Source: Sporomusaceae bacterium UBA7701 (GTDB taxonomy: Bacteria; Bacillota; Negativicutes; Sporomusales; UBA7701). Taken from it: a stretch of 64,000 nt of DNA. Below, piece by piece: positions 41,304-48,955 of the stretch. Each line of letters opens with the position of its first letter. Position 1 is the first letter of the stretch. The DNA lies in NCBI GenBank assembly GCA_002482545.1, contig DLGF01000021.1, forward strand, positions 10,113 to 74,112, read 5' to 3'. The position numbers and the translations under genes are program-made. The notes under the pieces were generated by a model, which was not told the origin of the DNA, searched no databases, and worked only from the letters and a program-made list of their open reading frames with translations.

Positions 41304-41325
41304 CGGAGAACCATACCACTGGTAA
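41304..41325 (+). repeat. att-like site 3 (rlmH end core)
   Basis: CGGAGAACCATACCACTGGTAA repeats the last codons of rlmH (GEPYHW-stop) with no upstream rlmH homology. The following bases (CGGCGGAAAA) resemble those after site 2 (TGGCGAAAAA). Confidence 0.65.
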
Positions 41326-41350
41326 CGGCGGAAAATGTCCTCAATACAGC

Positions 41351-41385
41351 AAGAAGCAACAGCCATCAGTGGTTGTTGCTTCTTT
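41351..41385 (+). terminator. Terminator after att-like site 3
   Basis: AAGAAGCAACAGCCA and TGGTTGTTGCTTCTT pair (one G-U) with loop TCAG and a TTTC tail. It occupies the same position relative to site 3 that the rlmH terminator has to site 1. Confidence 0.8.
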
Positions 41386-41470
41386 TCATAATGGTAGTGT
41401 CAGAGAATAAATCCACTTAAAAAGAACAATTCGGTATAGTGAGCTTAAAGGAAACAACTGCAAAGAATGT

Positions 41471-41812
41471 TTATAAACGGTTTTTGCCACCCCAGGAACA
41501 CATCATATCTAAGATGGGAATGAGTGATTTTCCCCGTTCCGACAAGCTATATTCTACTTTTGGCGGGATTTGAGGATGTTCCTTGCGTACGATTAGCTGG
41601 TCTTCTTCCATTTCTTTCAGTGTTTTACTTAATGTTTTGAAGGAAATGGTGCCAATGGCCCGTTGAAGCTCATTGAACCGCATAACTGACTTATACTCGG
41701 CAAGCCAGTACATAATAATCATTTTATATTTACCATTGATAAGCGATAAAGTATAGCCGAAATCAGTATCTTTTATATTTATACCGGTTGGGCTGCAGTC
41801 TTGGATAGACAT
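41471..41812 (-). CDS. HxlR family transcriptional regulator
   Basis: A 113-residue winged-helix regulator of the HxlR/YodB type (SLINGKYKMIIMYWLAEYKSVMRFNELQRAI, KTLSKTLKEMEEDQLIVRKEH). One N-terminal Cys (DCSPTG) could serve as a redox switch as in YodB. AAAGGAAG precedes the ATG. It is divergent from a flavin reductase-type gene, the usual partner of redox-sensing HxlR proteins, which supports repression relieved by quinones or reactive electrophiles. Confidence 0.88.
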   Translation of the reverse strand: MSIQDCSPTGINIKDTDFGYTLSLINGKYKMIIMYWLAEYKSVMRFNELQRAIGTISFKTLSKTLKEMEEDQLIVRKEHPQIPPKVEYSLSERGKSLIPILDMMCSWGGKNRL

Positions 41813-41929
41813 TTTACACTTCCTTTCGGGTTAGTACATTACCTTAATGTGCGTACTTCATTAACGTCATATTGTAAATTATACTTTAATCGGGTCAAAA
41901 ATATCAAATGAAGAAAGGACGAATAAATT

Positions 41930-42472
41930 ATGAAAAAGAGTACTTTGGTATTGACTGGCAGCCCGAGAGTCGGAGGAAATAGTGATTTACTGGCTGATGC
42001 GTTTATAAAAGGGGCGACCGCGGCAGGCCACGAAGTTGTCAAATGTGAAGCTGGCACTAAAAATCTTATGGGTTGCAAAGCTTGTGATACCTGCTACCGT
42101 AAAGGGAAACCTTGTTCCTTTGATGATGATTTCAATAGTATTGCTCCTCTTATGGAAAAAGCAGACGTGATCGTTTTTGTAACGCCGCTTTATTGGTTTA
42201 CATTTTCCGCTCAGCTTAAAGCCGCCATAGATAAAATGTACTCGTTTATTATTGGCGGAAAGAAACTAAAAATAGCAGAAAGTATGCTTCTGGTTTGCGG
42301 GAATGATGATGAATCCGTATTTGACGGTATTATCAACACATATAAACGGATAGCCTGTTATCAAAAGTGGACAGATAGAGGTCAGCTGATTGTTCCTGGT
42401 GTACACAATAAGGGCGATATATTGTCTACGGAATATCTTGTTGTTGCAGAAAAGATGGGTCATAATATCTAA
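41930..42472 (+). CDS. NADPH-dependent FMN reductase-like flavoprotein
   Basis: A 180-residue flavodoxin-fold oxidoreductase. The FMN phosphate loop is LTGSPRVGGNSDLLAD and the isoalloxazine loop is FVTPLYWFTFSAQLK. A Cys cluster (GCKACDTCYRKGKPC) of the iron-sulfur-flavoprotein type lies between them and may bind a 4Fe-4S cluster. It is divergent from an HxlR regulator, which makes a role in quinone or nitro-compound reduction likely. A terminator follows at 42526. Confidence 0.85.
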   Translation: MKKSTLVLTGSPRVGGNSDLLADAFIKGATAAGHEVVKCEAGTKNLMGCKACDTCYRKGKPCSFDDDFNSIAPLMEKADVIVFVTPLYWFTFSAQLKAAIDKMYSFIIGGKKLKIAESMLLVCGNDDESVFDGIINTYKRIACYQKWTDRGQLIVPGVHNKGDILSTEYLVVAEKMGHNI

Positions 42473-42525
42473 ATGGAAATGTATAGTGGCGATAATCAGA
42501 CTGAGAAAGAGAAGGCAGAATGAAG

Positions 42526-42570
42526 AAAGCTCCTGCCAGGTCGTGTGAATCTGGCAGGAGCTTTATATTT
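42526..42570 (+). terminator. Terminator after the flavoprotein gene
   Basis: AAAGCTCCTGCCAG and CTGGCAGGAGCTTT form a perfect 14-bp stem followed by ATATTTATT. Confidence 0.9.
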
Positions 42571-42738
42571 ATTGGTAAAATTCATACCTAGAGATATTTC
42601 TATTTATTTTATTCAAGATCTGGGACGCAACGTCTAATTATCAATAAATAAAAAAGTAGATTATGAGAAAAATTATAATCAGCGGAGCGCCTTATCTGGC
42701 CCGGTCAGTTTGAATTCAAAATGCGAAGGAGCATGCAA

Positions 42739-43350
42739 GTGAAAACATTAGGCAGAGAATTTTATAATCGGGATTCCTTGATTGTTGCGCAAGAGCTTTT
42801 GGGAAAGGTGCTTGTGCACGAAATAAACGGGCAAAAGCTTTCTGCAAAAATTGTTGAAGCGGAAGCATACATGGGGATCACCGACAGGGCCGCGCATTCC
42901 TTCGGCGGCCGAAGAACATCGAGGGTGGAGGTCATGTACGGAGGGCCGGGATTTGCTTATGTATTTCTTGTTTACGGCATGTACCATTGCTTTAATATTG
43001 TTACGCGGGAAGCAGGAAATCCTCAAGCCGTTCTGATCAGGGCTGCCGAGCCGATAGGCGGATTGGACTCAATAGCGCAAAACAGGTTCAAAAAGACATA
43101 TGATCAGTTAAGTAAAAGCCAGATAAAGAACTTAACCAATGGACCGGGAAAATTATGCAGGGCATTGCTCATCGATAAGAGTTTAAACGGAGAAGATTTA
43201 TGCGGCAATAAGCTATATGTAGAAGCAGGAGAAAATGAAAAATTTGATATAGTAGCTTCCAAGCGTGTAGGAGTTGATTATGCGGAGGAAGCCAGGAATT
43301 ATCTCTGGAGGTTTTATATCGGCGACAATGAATATGTGTCGGTAAAATAA
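42739..43350 (+). CDS. mpg: 3-methyladenine DNA glycosylase (AAG/Mpg family)
   Basis: A base-excision repair glycosylase removing alkylated purines, 203 residues. Family blocks are IVEAEAYMGITDRAAHSFGGRRT (catalytic Glu region), YVFLVYGMYHCFNIVT and the NGPGKLCRALLID motif. GTG 42739 is 7 bases after AAGGAG. Two upstream in-frame ATG codons overlap or touch that site. The gene is low-GC and stands alone in the island. Confidence 0.93.
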   Translation: MKTLGREFYNRDSLIVAQELLGKVLVHEINGQKLSAKIVEAEAYMGITDRAAHSFGGRRTSRVEVMYGGPGFAYVFLVYGMYHCFNIVTREAGNPQAVLIRAAEPIGGLDSIAQNRFKKTYDQLSKSQIKNLTNGPGKLCRALLIDKSLNGEDLCGNKLYVEAGENEKFDIVASKRVGVDYAEEARNYLWRFYIGDNEYVSVK

Positions 43351-43442
43351 TAACCCGCCAACTAGCTGGACTTACGGGAATAACCCAAAGTGCAATGCAA
43401 AGGCCTAAATAAAAAAAGGATGAAGCGGAGAACCATTCCTAT
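43351..43442 (+). repeat. Partial MITE-like repeat (family A end)
   Basis: AACCCGCCAACTAG...ACGGGAATAA.CCAAAG.GCAAT...GCCTAAATAAAAAAA...GGAGAACC matches 52392-52491 over about 95 bases. Its terminal segment is degenerate (AACCATTCCTATG instead of AACCGTCCCCGTG). Confidence 0.7.
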
Positions 43443-43624
43443 GCGTTCAGGGGGATATTGCCGGACGTAGTTGCCGATTTCCCGTCGGTTCTGGTGATTG
43501 ATACCCAGCCAGAGGGGATGCACAGCGAGAGCGAATAGGATCCTTTTTTAATTGTAAGGCTTGTTGCGGCACTGATAAAGTGGTATTCTTTTTTAGAGGA
43601 AATAAATGGAAAGGCGGTGCTTGT

Positions 43625-44179
43625 ATGGTAAGAAAACCTGCGCTTAGGCTGGTGCTTGCAACCCTTCTGCTTTGCCTATTCGCCATTGGGCCGGTTTCGG
43701 CAGAAATCCATACCGAACTTCCGGCGGATTATGACTCGCTGGAAGGGGTTAGCGACATCCCGGGAACCGGCCAGCATGAGGGATACAAGAAGCTTGTCGG
43801 GCATAAGCTGGAGCAATATTACGACATCTATTTCAAATATGAGAATACGAATGGCGTTATTATGATGGTCATAGACCCGGTCGCCCTTAAAGCGTTTGAC
43901 CCCGATGAGAGAATTGCAGCTGTTCTTCCCGACAATGGAGAAGAAAGAACGGCTACGCGCGAGAACTGGTATAAAGCAATACGCCATCTACGTACCAGAA
44001 GTCCGCTGGCGTTCGACCTTTTCCAAGAACGAAATCCCGACCTTGTTATGGAGTGGGCCCTCTACGATAGCGGCTTGCCCGCCCGCCAGCTTGCCGAAAA
44101 ATACATTCAAAAAACTTACGGCTTCCAATCCCCCGCGGATGTAGCGCGGGAGCGGATGGAACGGTATAAACGCCGGTAA
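43625..44179 (+). CDS. Hypothetical exported protein
   Basis: A 184-residue protein with a clear Sec signal peptide (about residues 1-26, ending PVSAEIH). The mature part is hydrophilic, without a recognised domain (DYDSLEGVSDIPGTGQHEGYKKLVG, and a C-terminal helix ending ERMERYKRR). There is no lipobox. ATG 43625 has a moderate AAAGGCGG site. It is monocistronic with a terminator. Its higher GC than its island neighbours suggests it is core-like DNA. Confidence 0.75.
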   Translation: MVRKPALRLVLATLLLCLFAIGPVSAEIHTELPADYDSLEGVSDIPGTGQHEGYKKLVGHKLEQYYDIYFKYENTNGVIMMVIDPVALKAFDPDERIAAVLPDNGEERTATRENWYKAIRHLRTRSPLAFDLFQERNPDLVMEWALYDSGLPARQLAEKYIQKTYGFQSPADVARERMERYKRR

Positions 44180-44248
44180 ACGATCGGGAAACCGGAAACA
44201 AAAATAGAAACCTGCCAGGAAACGATTCTACTCCGCCCCAAAAGACCC

Positions 44249-44279
44249 AGAGGCCCTTTCGGGCCTCTGTTGTTATTTT
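44249..44279. terminator. Bidirectional terminator
   Basis: CAGAGGCCC-TTTC-GGGCCTCTG followed by TTGTTATTTT, between convergent genes. Confidence 0.88.
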
Positions 44280-45145
44280 CTCATGACCGGCAGCCAAATC
44301 TCACTCTTAAAATAGGGGGCCGTTGTATCTTTATGCTCGTTCCATAAGATTTCAGGACCTTGGGCCAATTCATAGGTTGCGGAAGGCAACCATTCGGAAT
44401 AGATGCGTCCCCAAACAGCCTGAAGTGTCTCGGGAAACGGTCCGACTGCCGTAAATACGGCCCAGGTCAAGGCGGGAACTTCAAGGCGGGTCAGGCTGCC
44501 GGGGCAAGCTTTGGTTGTCGCGACGCCGATATAATGATCCAGTTCGCCTTTTTCCTCCATTCGGCCTTCGGAAAAGTTGGCAGATGCGCTAATCAGTCCC
44601 GAGGGTTCGATATTGGAAAGGCTTTTCAGTTTCGTTATCGTCTCGATATCCAGTGCTTGCCACATCGCAGCAATATCCGGGTTGACTCCGTTAAAAACAA
44701 GCGGAACTCTCTTTTTGACGCCGATAATCAGAAAGGCCTCTTTTTCTACGATGCGGTAGTTCATTTCATTGCCTCCTTTGATGGATAACTGAAAGGTCAT
44801 ACGGGGATAGGCCTTCAGCGCCTGGCCGTTGTTTCTGGCCTGGGACGGTGTTATGCCCTGCAAACTTTGAAAAGCTCTCGTAAATGAATCCGGCGAATTG
44901 TATCCGTATTTAACGGCAACATCAATGACCCTTATATCGCTGCCAGTCAGTTCGAACGCCGCAAGAGTAAGGCGCCTGCGCCGGATGTACTCCGACAGCG
45001 TAATCCCTGCAAGGAACGAAAACATTCTCGTAAAATGATATTCCGAACAGCAAGCCAGCCGGGCCACCTCTTTAAAATCAATATCGGCGGCCAGATTTTC
45101 TTCGATATAGCGTAAAGCGGCATTCAATTTTTCAAACATAATCAT
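44273..45145 (-). CDS. AraC family regulator with GyrI-like ligand domain
   Basis: A 290-residue regulator. The N-terminal AraC DNA-binding domain has two helix-turn-helix units (DFKEVARLACCSEYHFTRMFS; VIDVAVKYGYNSPDSFTRAFQS). A C-terminal GyrI-like (effector-binding) domain runs from NYRIVEKEAFLIIGV to EIWLPVMRK. This order matches Rob/SoxS-like multidrug-type activators that bind hydrophobic drugs. ATG 45145 follows GGGAGGTGG. Its first codons and upstream region are duplicated at 47231-47374. Confidence 0.88.
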   Translation of the reverse strand: MIMFEKLNAALRYIEENLAADIDFKEVARLACCSEYHFTRMFSFLAGITLSEYIRRRRLTLAAFELTGSDIRVIDVAVKYGYNSPDSFTRAFQSLQGITPSQARNNGQALKAYPRMTFQLSIKGGNEMNYRIVEKEAFLIIGVKKRVPLVFNGVNPDIAAMWQALDIETITKLKSLSNIEPSGLISASANFSEGRMEEKGELDHYIGVATTKACPGSLTRLEVPALTWAVFTAVGPFPETLQAVWGRIYSEWLPSATYELAQGPEILWNEHKDTTAPYFKSEIWLPVMRK

Positions 45146-45230
45146 ATGCCGGACCACCTCCCACTGATAGAATAACAGAAAGTGAATGCAGCTATCCGAT
45201 ATTGCCTGCACAGTTATGCGGGGGCGGCTC
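45087..45230 (-). repeat. Duplicated araC 5' region, copy 1
   Basis: About 144 bases covering the first codons and leader of the AraC gene. It recurs in the same orientation at 47231-47374, bracketing the DMT/AraC block. Confidence 0.8.
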
Positions 45231-45278
45231 ACGGGGACGGTTCTGTTGATTCTGCTTCGCATTGGGTGTTACAATGGC
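45226..45278 (+). repeat. Solitary MITE end (family B end)
   Basis: GGCTCACGGGGACGGTTCT and then TGATTCTGCTTCGCATTGGGTGTTAC match the left end of the elements at 60414 and 63759. No matching right end follows. Confidence 0.75.
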
Positions 45279-45426
45279 ATTTCTGATGACGGTATTACGC
45301 TATATCCGCCAGAATCCGGTAAAGGCCGGTATGGTGCAAAATATGGCTGCAGCAATAGCAATATCATTCAAGATTTTGATAGTAAGGGTTGATAAACTTT
45401 AGCTATAAAGGGGTGGAGGTTCTTGA

Positions 45427-46395
45427 GTGATGGAGAAAATGTTTATCGCGGGTATTGCATATGCATTTGCCGCAGACCTTGTTTGGGGATTGGCCTTTGT
45501 AATTCCGAAGCTACTAGGCTCATACAGTGCGCTGGAAATTGCCCTAGGGCGATATTTCATATATGGCATTACTTCGTTACTTTTGCTTGTTGGCAGCAAA
45601 CGGAGCGGGTTAAGCTGGGCCATGTGGCGTAAAGCAGTACTGTTCGCATTCTGCGGTAATGTTGGCTATTATATTTTGCTGGTTCTGGCAATCCAACTGA
45701 CCGGAGCAACTATTGCAACAGTGGTCATTGGAATTTTACCTATTACCATTTCTTTATATGGTAACTTGTTAAATAGAGAGTTTGCCCTCATGCAGGTTGG
45801 GCCTTCTCTAATCGTTATTCTTCTGGGGATCATTTCGGTCAATTATTCAAGTATGGCGGGTATCACCGAGGCGGCCTGGAACGTCTATGGCTTATTAAGC
45901 TGCGTATCCGCTCTTGCGCTGTGGACTTGGTTTGGAGTAGCGAACGCTCGTTTCCTGAAGGAAAATCCGCAGCTATCATCAGTCGATTGGTCGAGCGTTA
46001 CCGGTGTGGCTGCTCTTTGTCTTTTACCGTTCTTCGTTATTGTAAGCGGGATATTCTCGCCTGAGTCCGTGGATTTTGCAAAAATAATCCACTGGGATAG
46101 CAGCCGAGAGTTCTGGTTCGGCAGTATAATTCTTGGGGTTATTGTTTCATGGATGGGGACTGCCTTTTGGAATAGAGCTTCCCATTTACTGCCTGTATCA
46201 CTAGCGGGACAACTTATTGTTGGAGAAACTGTTTGCGGGCTGGGATATGTTTTTTGGGTAGAATTTCGTCCTCCTTATTTTTACGAGTGTTTAGGCATTA
46301 TAATGATTATAGGCGGAGTATTGGTTGGTATACGAACAATAAACCGCTTAAAGGGAGTTGCCGCTGATGGAGCAATACAAAGCCAATCAAGCTAA
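45427..46395 (+). CDS. EamA/DMT family transporter
   Basis: A 322-residue drug/metabolite transporter with about ten hydrophobic helices in two EamA-type halves (start YAFAADLVWGLAFVIPKLL, second half SPESV...FWFGSIILGVIVSWMGTAFWNRAS). GTG 45427 is 7 bases after GGAGG; the next codon is ATG. Its end overlaps the following AraC gene by 29 bases, so the two are coupled and the regulator probably controls this exporter. The pair is enclosed by a 144-base direct repeat. Substrate unknown, possibly an amino acid or metabolite. Confidence 0.88.
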   Translation: MMEKMFIAGIAYAFAADLVWGLAFVIPKLLGSYSALEIALGRYFIYGITSLLLLVGSKRSGLSWAMWRKAVLFAFCGNVGYYILLVLAIQLTGATIATVVIGILPITISLYGNLLNREFALMQVGPSLIVILLGIISVNYSSMAGITEAAWNVYGLLSCVSALALWTWFGVANARFLKENPQLSSVDWSSVTGVAALCLLPFFVIVSGIFSPESVDFAKIIHWDSSREFWFGSIILGVIVSWMGTAFWNRASHLLPVSLAGQLIVGETVCGLGYVFWVEFRPPYFYECLGIIMIIGGVLVGIRTINRLKGVAADGAIQSQSS

Positions 46396-47197
46396 CTGTA
46401 TCCGGGTGGAAGACATGGGGGGCTTAGAGCTGTTTAAGGCTTTTTATACAACCCATGCTTTTTCTCGTCATTGGCACGACGGCTATGGCATCGGCGTTAT
46501 TGAAGCAGGGTGTGAAGTCTTTGACTACCGGGGCGATAAGCATTACGCATCTCCCTTCAATGTGATACTTATGAATCCGGGCGTTATCCATACCGGTCAA
46601 GCAGCAAAGCAGGAATTAGGATGGAATTATCGGATTATGTATCCACATCCTGAACTTATCAGAAAAGTAGTTGAACAAGTACGTGAAGATCAGGTTGCAC
46701 TTCCCCATTTTCCCAATCCTGTTTCGGCTGACCAGGATAGTGCAGGTGGCTTGCTGAGATTATTTGACGTGTTGGCGGAATCAACTTCTGTACTGGAACG
46801 AGAATCCGTCTTTCTTATAACCGTGGCTGAGATTATACGCAAGCATGCGACGTTCATATATCCGAATCCTGAATGGAGCGCCAACAATATTGTGGCCGAG
46901 CACATTCGTGAATATATCGAGAATTATTATTTCAGGAATATTTCCTTGGCCGAATTATCCATGATTTCGGGAAAAAGTCAGTTTCACTTGCTCCGAATAT
47001 TTCAGAAAAGATTCGGGCTTCCACCCCATACCTACCAAACCCTCATCCGGATACGACGTGCCAAGAATCTGTTGCTAGAAGGGAAACCGATATCGGAGAT
47101 TGCATTAGATATGGGATTTGCCGACCAAAGCCATTTCACGCGACTTTTTAAGCGGGTGGTGGGGATAACACCGTACCACTACTGTTCGAATTTTTGA
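46367..47197 (+). CDS. AraC family regulator with cupin sensor domain
   Basis: A 276-residue regulator. The N-terminal cupin-type AraC_binding domain (FSRHWHDGYGIGVIEAGCEVFDYRG, MNPGVIHTG) precedes the C-terminal double helix-turn-helix (NISLAELSMISGKSQFHLLRIFQKRFG; PISEIALDMGFADQSHFTRLFKRVVG). ATG 46367 follows AAGGGAG by 9 bases and starts inside the DMT gene. AraC regulators of this layout often control an adjacent amino-acid or metabolite exporter. Confidence 0.9.
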   Translation: MEQYKANQANCIRVEDMGGLELFKAFYTTHAFSRHWHDGYGIGVIEAGCEVFDYRGDKHYASPFNVILMNPGVIHTGQAAKQELGWNYRIMYPHPELIRKVVEQVREDQVALPHFPNPVSADQDSAGGLLRLFDVLAESTSVLERESVFLITVAEIIRKHATFIYPNPEWSANNIVAEHIREYIENYYFRNISLAELSMISGKSQFHLLRIFQKRFGLPPHTYQTLIRIRRAKNLLLEGKPISEIALDMGFADQSHFTRLFKRVVGITPYHYCSNF

Positions 47198-47217
47198 ACG
47201 ACAACGACGACGATAAG

Positions 47218-47374
47218 CAAACCTATGCTCGGCAGCCAGATTTTCCTCCATATAGCGTAAAGCCGCATTCAACCTTTCAAGCATAATCCTTTGCCGGACT
47301 ACCTCCCACTGATAGAATGACAGAAGTGAATGCGGCTATCCGGCATTGCCTGCAAAGCCGGGCAGGGTCACCCG
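47218..47374 (-). pseudogene. araC N-terminal fragment (duplicate copy 2)
   Basis: The minus strand reads LERLNAALRYMEENLAAEH, the start of the AraC protein encoded at 44273-45145, and then breaks off. The leader region up to 47374 is also duplicated. About 80% of positions match copy 1. No function is expected. Confidence 0.8.
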
Positions 47375-47410
47375 CGGGGAGCGGTCCAAAGCGTCCCTGG
47401 AAGGCTGAAA

Positions 47411-47451
47411 AGGATAATGCCCGGAACCCTTAGGCTTCCGGGCATTATCCT
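47411..47451 (-). terminator. Terminator of the gltS transcript
   Basis: AGGATAATGCCCGGAA and TTCCGGGCATTATCCT form a perfect 16-bp stem. On the minus strand TTTTC follows. Confidence 0.85.
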
Positions 47452-47479
47452 GCAAGGAAAAAAGAGGCGGGCACGGGGC

Positions 47480-48853
47480 TTATTCGGCGGGTTTGTCGAC
47501 TCCTTCGGCGTATCTTTTGGCCCCATGCCGGTATATCCATTTCATGCGCCAAGCGATAAAGAGCACCACCAGGCAGCCGGCAACCGCCAACGCTGTCCAG
47601 TGATAAGCAAAGCCCTGCATGATGGCGATCGGCACGAATGTAACGACCAACATTTCCACAACCGACATGGGAATATAGGCTATTGCAAAATCTTCAAGAG
47701 TCTTGCTTTTAAATTTGGGATCGACGATTCTGAGCAGAATCATCGAGGTCGCCATGACTCCGGTCGCCCATCCGAAACTGAACATGGATTTTTCGAACCA
47801 GTTTTCTTTGATCATTCTGGGACCCACGAAAAAGACCATAAAGGTGCAATAAAGCACACCGCCGACGAGGATAAGGACTGTGAGCGGAAGGGCATATTTG
47901 ACCACCAGGGAGATCTTGATCGAGGCGATTCCGAAAGTCACCAGGATATCGGTGCAGGTACTGCCGATCCGGTTCGTTATATCCCCGTCGACGTATTTGG
48001 CGCCGCCGGTTTTCCGCAAAACATACTGAAGAATGGTGCCGCAAATCATCGCCACGGCAAAGACGGGCAGGCTAAGACCCGGATACCACGCCGCTATCTT
48101 GTTGGTTACGAGATACCCTGCGCCTGACGCCAGGAGGATCAAGCCCAAATTGAACATTAGCGGATCGATGACGTTGGCGGAGACCGTCTCTTTGCCCATG
48201 GATTTGAAATCCTGGGGAGCCAATAAGCCTGACCTCAATTCTTGCGGCATATTGTCAAAGGAGGAGATGAAATTGGTATAACCCTTTTGCGCCCCGTACT
48301 TTATCAGCGCGACTCCACCTAAAATACCGTATAAAATGCCTGTGGTCGCCGATATCATCCCGAGCGTCATAGCCTCTTCCCAGCCATAACTGGTAAATGT
48401 CGTACCGATGGCGATGGCCGTTCCGGGGCCGCCGACCCAGCCGGCGGGAAGCATGAAGCCGAAGCCTACCGGCGTGCTAAAGAACGGAGTCAGTACAAAG
48501 AGCCCCAGGATCATCGCTACGGCGTGTTGGGCCAGAAAAGTCAACTCGCCGTAGGTCCACATACTGCCGACCCTTTCGCCGACCTTGCTGAAGGAGGTGG
48601 CTTCCTGCCCCAAAGGCATTGCCGCGAAAACAAGAACGATGAGGATCGCGGCATAGGTCCCCATATTGTTCGAAAGGGGCAGCAGGCCGTACCCGTTGGG
48701 TCCCAGGGTGAGGCCGATAAACCCGCCTATCAGGGCGGCCGGTAAGTACAGCCCCTGAATGAGCTTCAATTTGGCGCGCAGCAACTGGCCGACAAGCAAC
48801 AGGGTGGCGATAATCGCAAAATCGCTGAAAACCGTCCAAGGAGTAAACGCCAT
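47480..48853 (-). CDS. gltS: Sodium:glutamate symporter (GltS family)
   Basis: A 457-residue inner-membrane carrier with about eleven hydrophobic helices. GltS family features are the start FAIIATLLLVGQLLRAKLKLIQGLYLPAALIGGFIGL, the re-entrant loop PAGWVGGPGTAIAIGTTF and the second-half VTFGIASIKISLVVKYALPL. It would import glutamate or a related anionic amino acid with Na+. A strong GGAGG precedes ATG 48853. It lies 102 bases after the cyclodeaminase-family gene on the same strand and is probably co-regulated from the sigma-54 promoter at 50150. Confidence 0.9.
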   Translation of the reverse strand: MAFTPWTVFSDFAIIATLLLVGQLLRAKLKLIQGLYLPAALIGGFIGLTLGPNGYGLLPLSNNMGTYAAILIVLVFAAMPLGQEATSFSKVGERVGSMWTYGELTFLAQHAVAMILGLFVLTPFFSTPVGFGFMLPAGWVGGPGTAIAIGTTFTSYGWEEAMTLGMISATTGILYGILGGVALIKYGAQKGYTNFISSFDNMPQELRSGLLAPQDFKSMGKETVSANVIDPLMFNLGLILLASGAGYLVTNKIAAWYPGLSLPVFAVAMICGTILQYVLRKTGGAKYVDGDITNRIGSTCTDILVTFGIASIKISLVVKYALPLTVLILVGGVLYCTFMVFFVGPRMIKENWFEKSMFSFGWATGVMATSMILLRIVDPKFKSKTLEDFAIAYIPMSVVEMLVVTFVPIAIMQGFAYHWTALAVAGCLVVLFIAWRMKWIYRHGAKRYAEGVDKPAE

Positions 48854-48895
48854 TATTTTTTCCTCCTTTTATTACTTCCGATTCCGGCCAGATGC

Positions 48896-48941
48896 AGGCA
48901 TCGGGCAATGAATCCCATACCCGGCTCATTGCCCGATGCCT
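48896..48941 (-). other. Intercistronic hairpin between the cyclodeaminase and gltS genes
   Basis: AGGCATCGGGCAATGA and TCATTGCCCGATGCCT form a perfect 16-bp stem. There is no U-tract on the minus strand, so it probably attenuates or stabilises the upstream message rather than ending it fully. Confidence 0.65.
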
Positions 48942-48955
48942 CATCCGGCTGTTGC

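Noticed and set aside
37825..41325. A Ccr-type serine recombinase or tyrosine integrase in the rlmH island
   Set aside because: None of the open frames between the att-like sites resembles one; only the methyltransferase, MerR, SRPBCC and GGDEF-remnant sequences are present. The SCC comparison rests on site and composition alone.
43440..43447. GGAGAACCATTCC at 43426-43440 as a further rlmH att-like site
   Set aside because: It lacks the TACCAyTGGTAr end and aligns better with the MITE-like repeat family.
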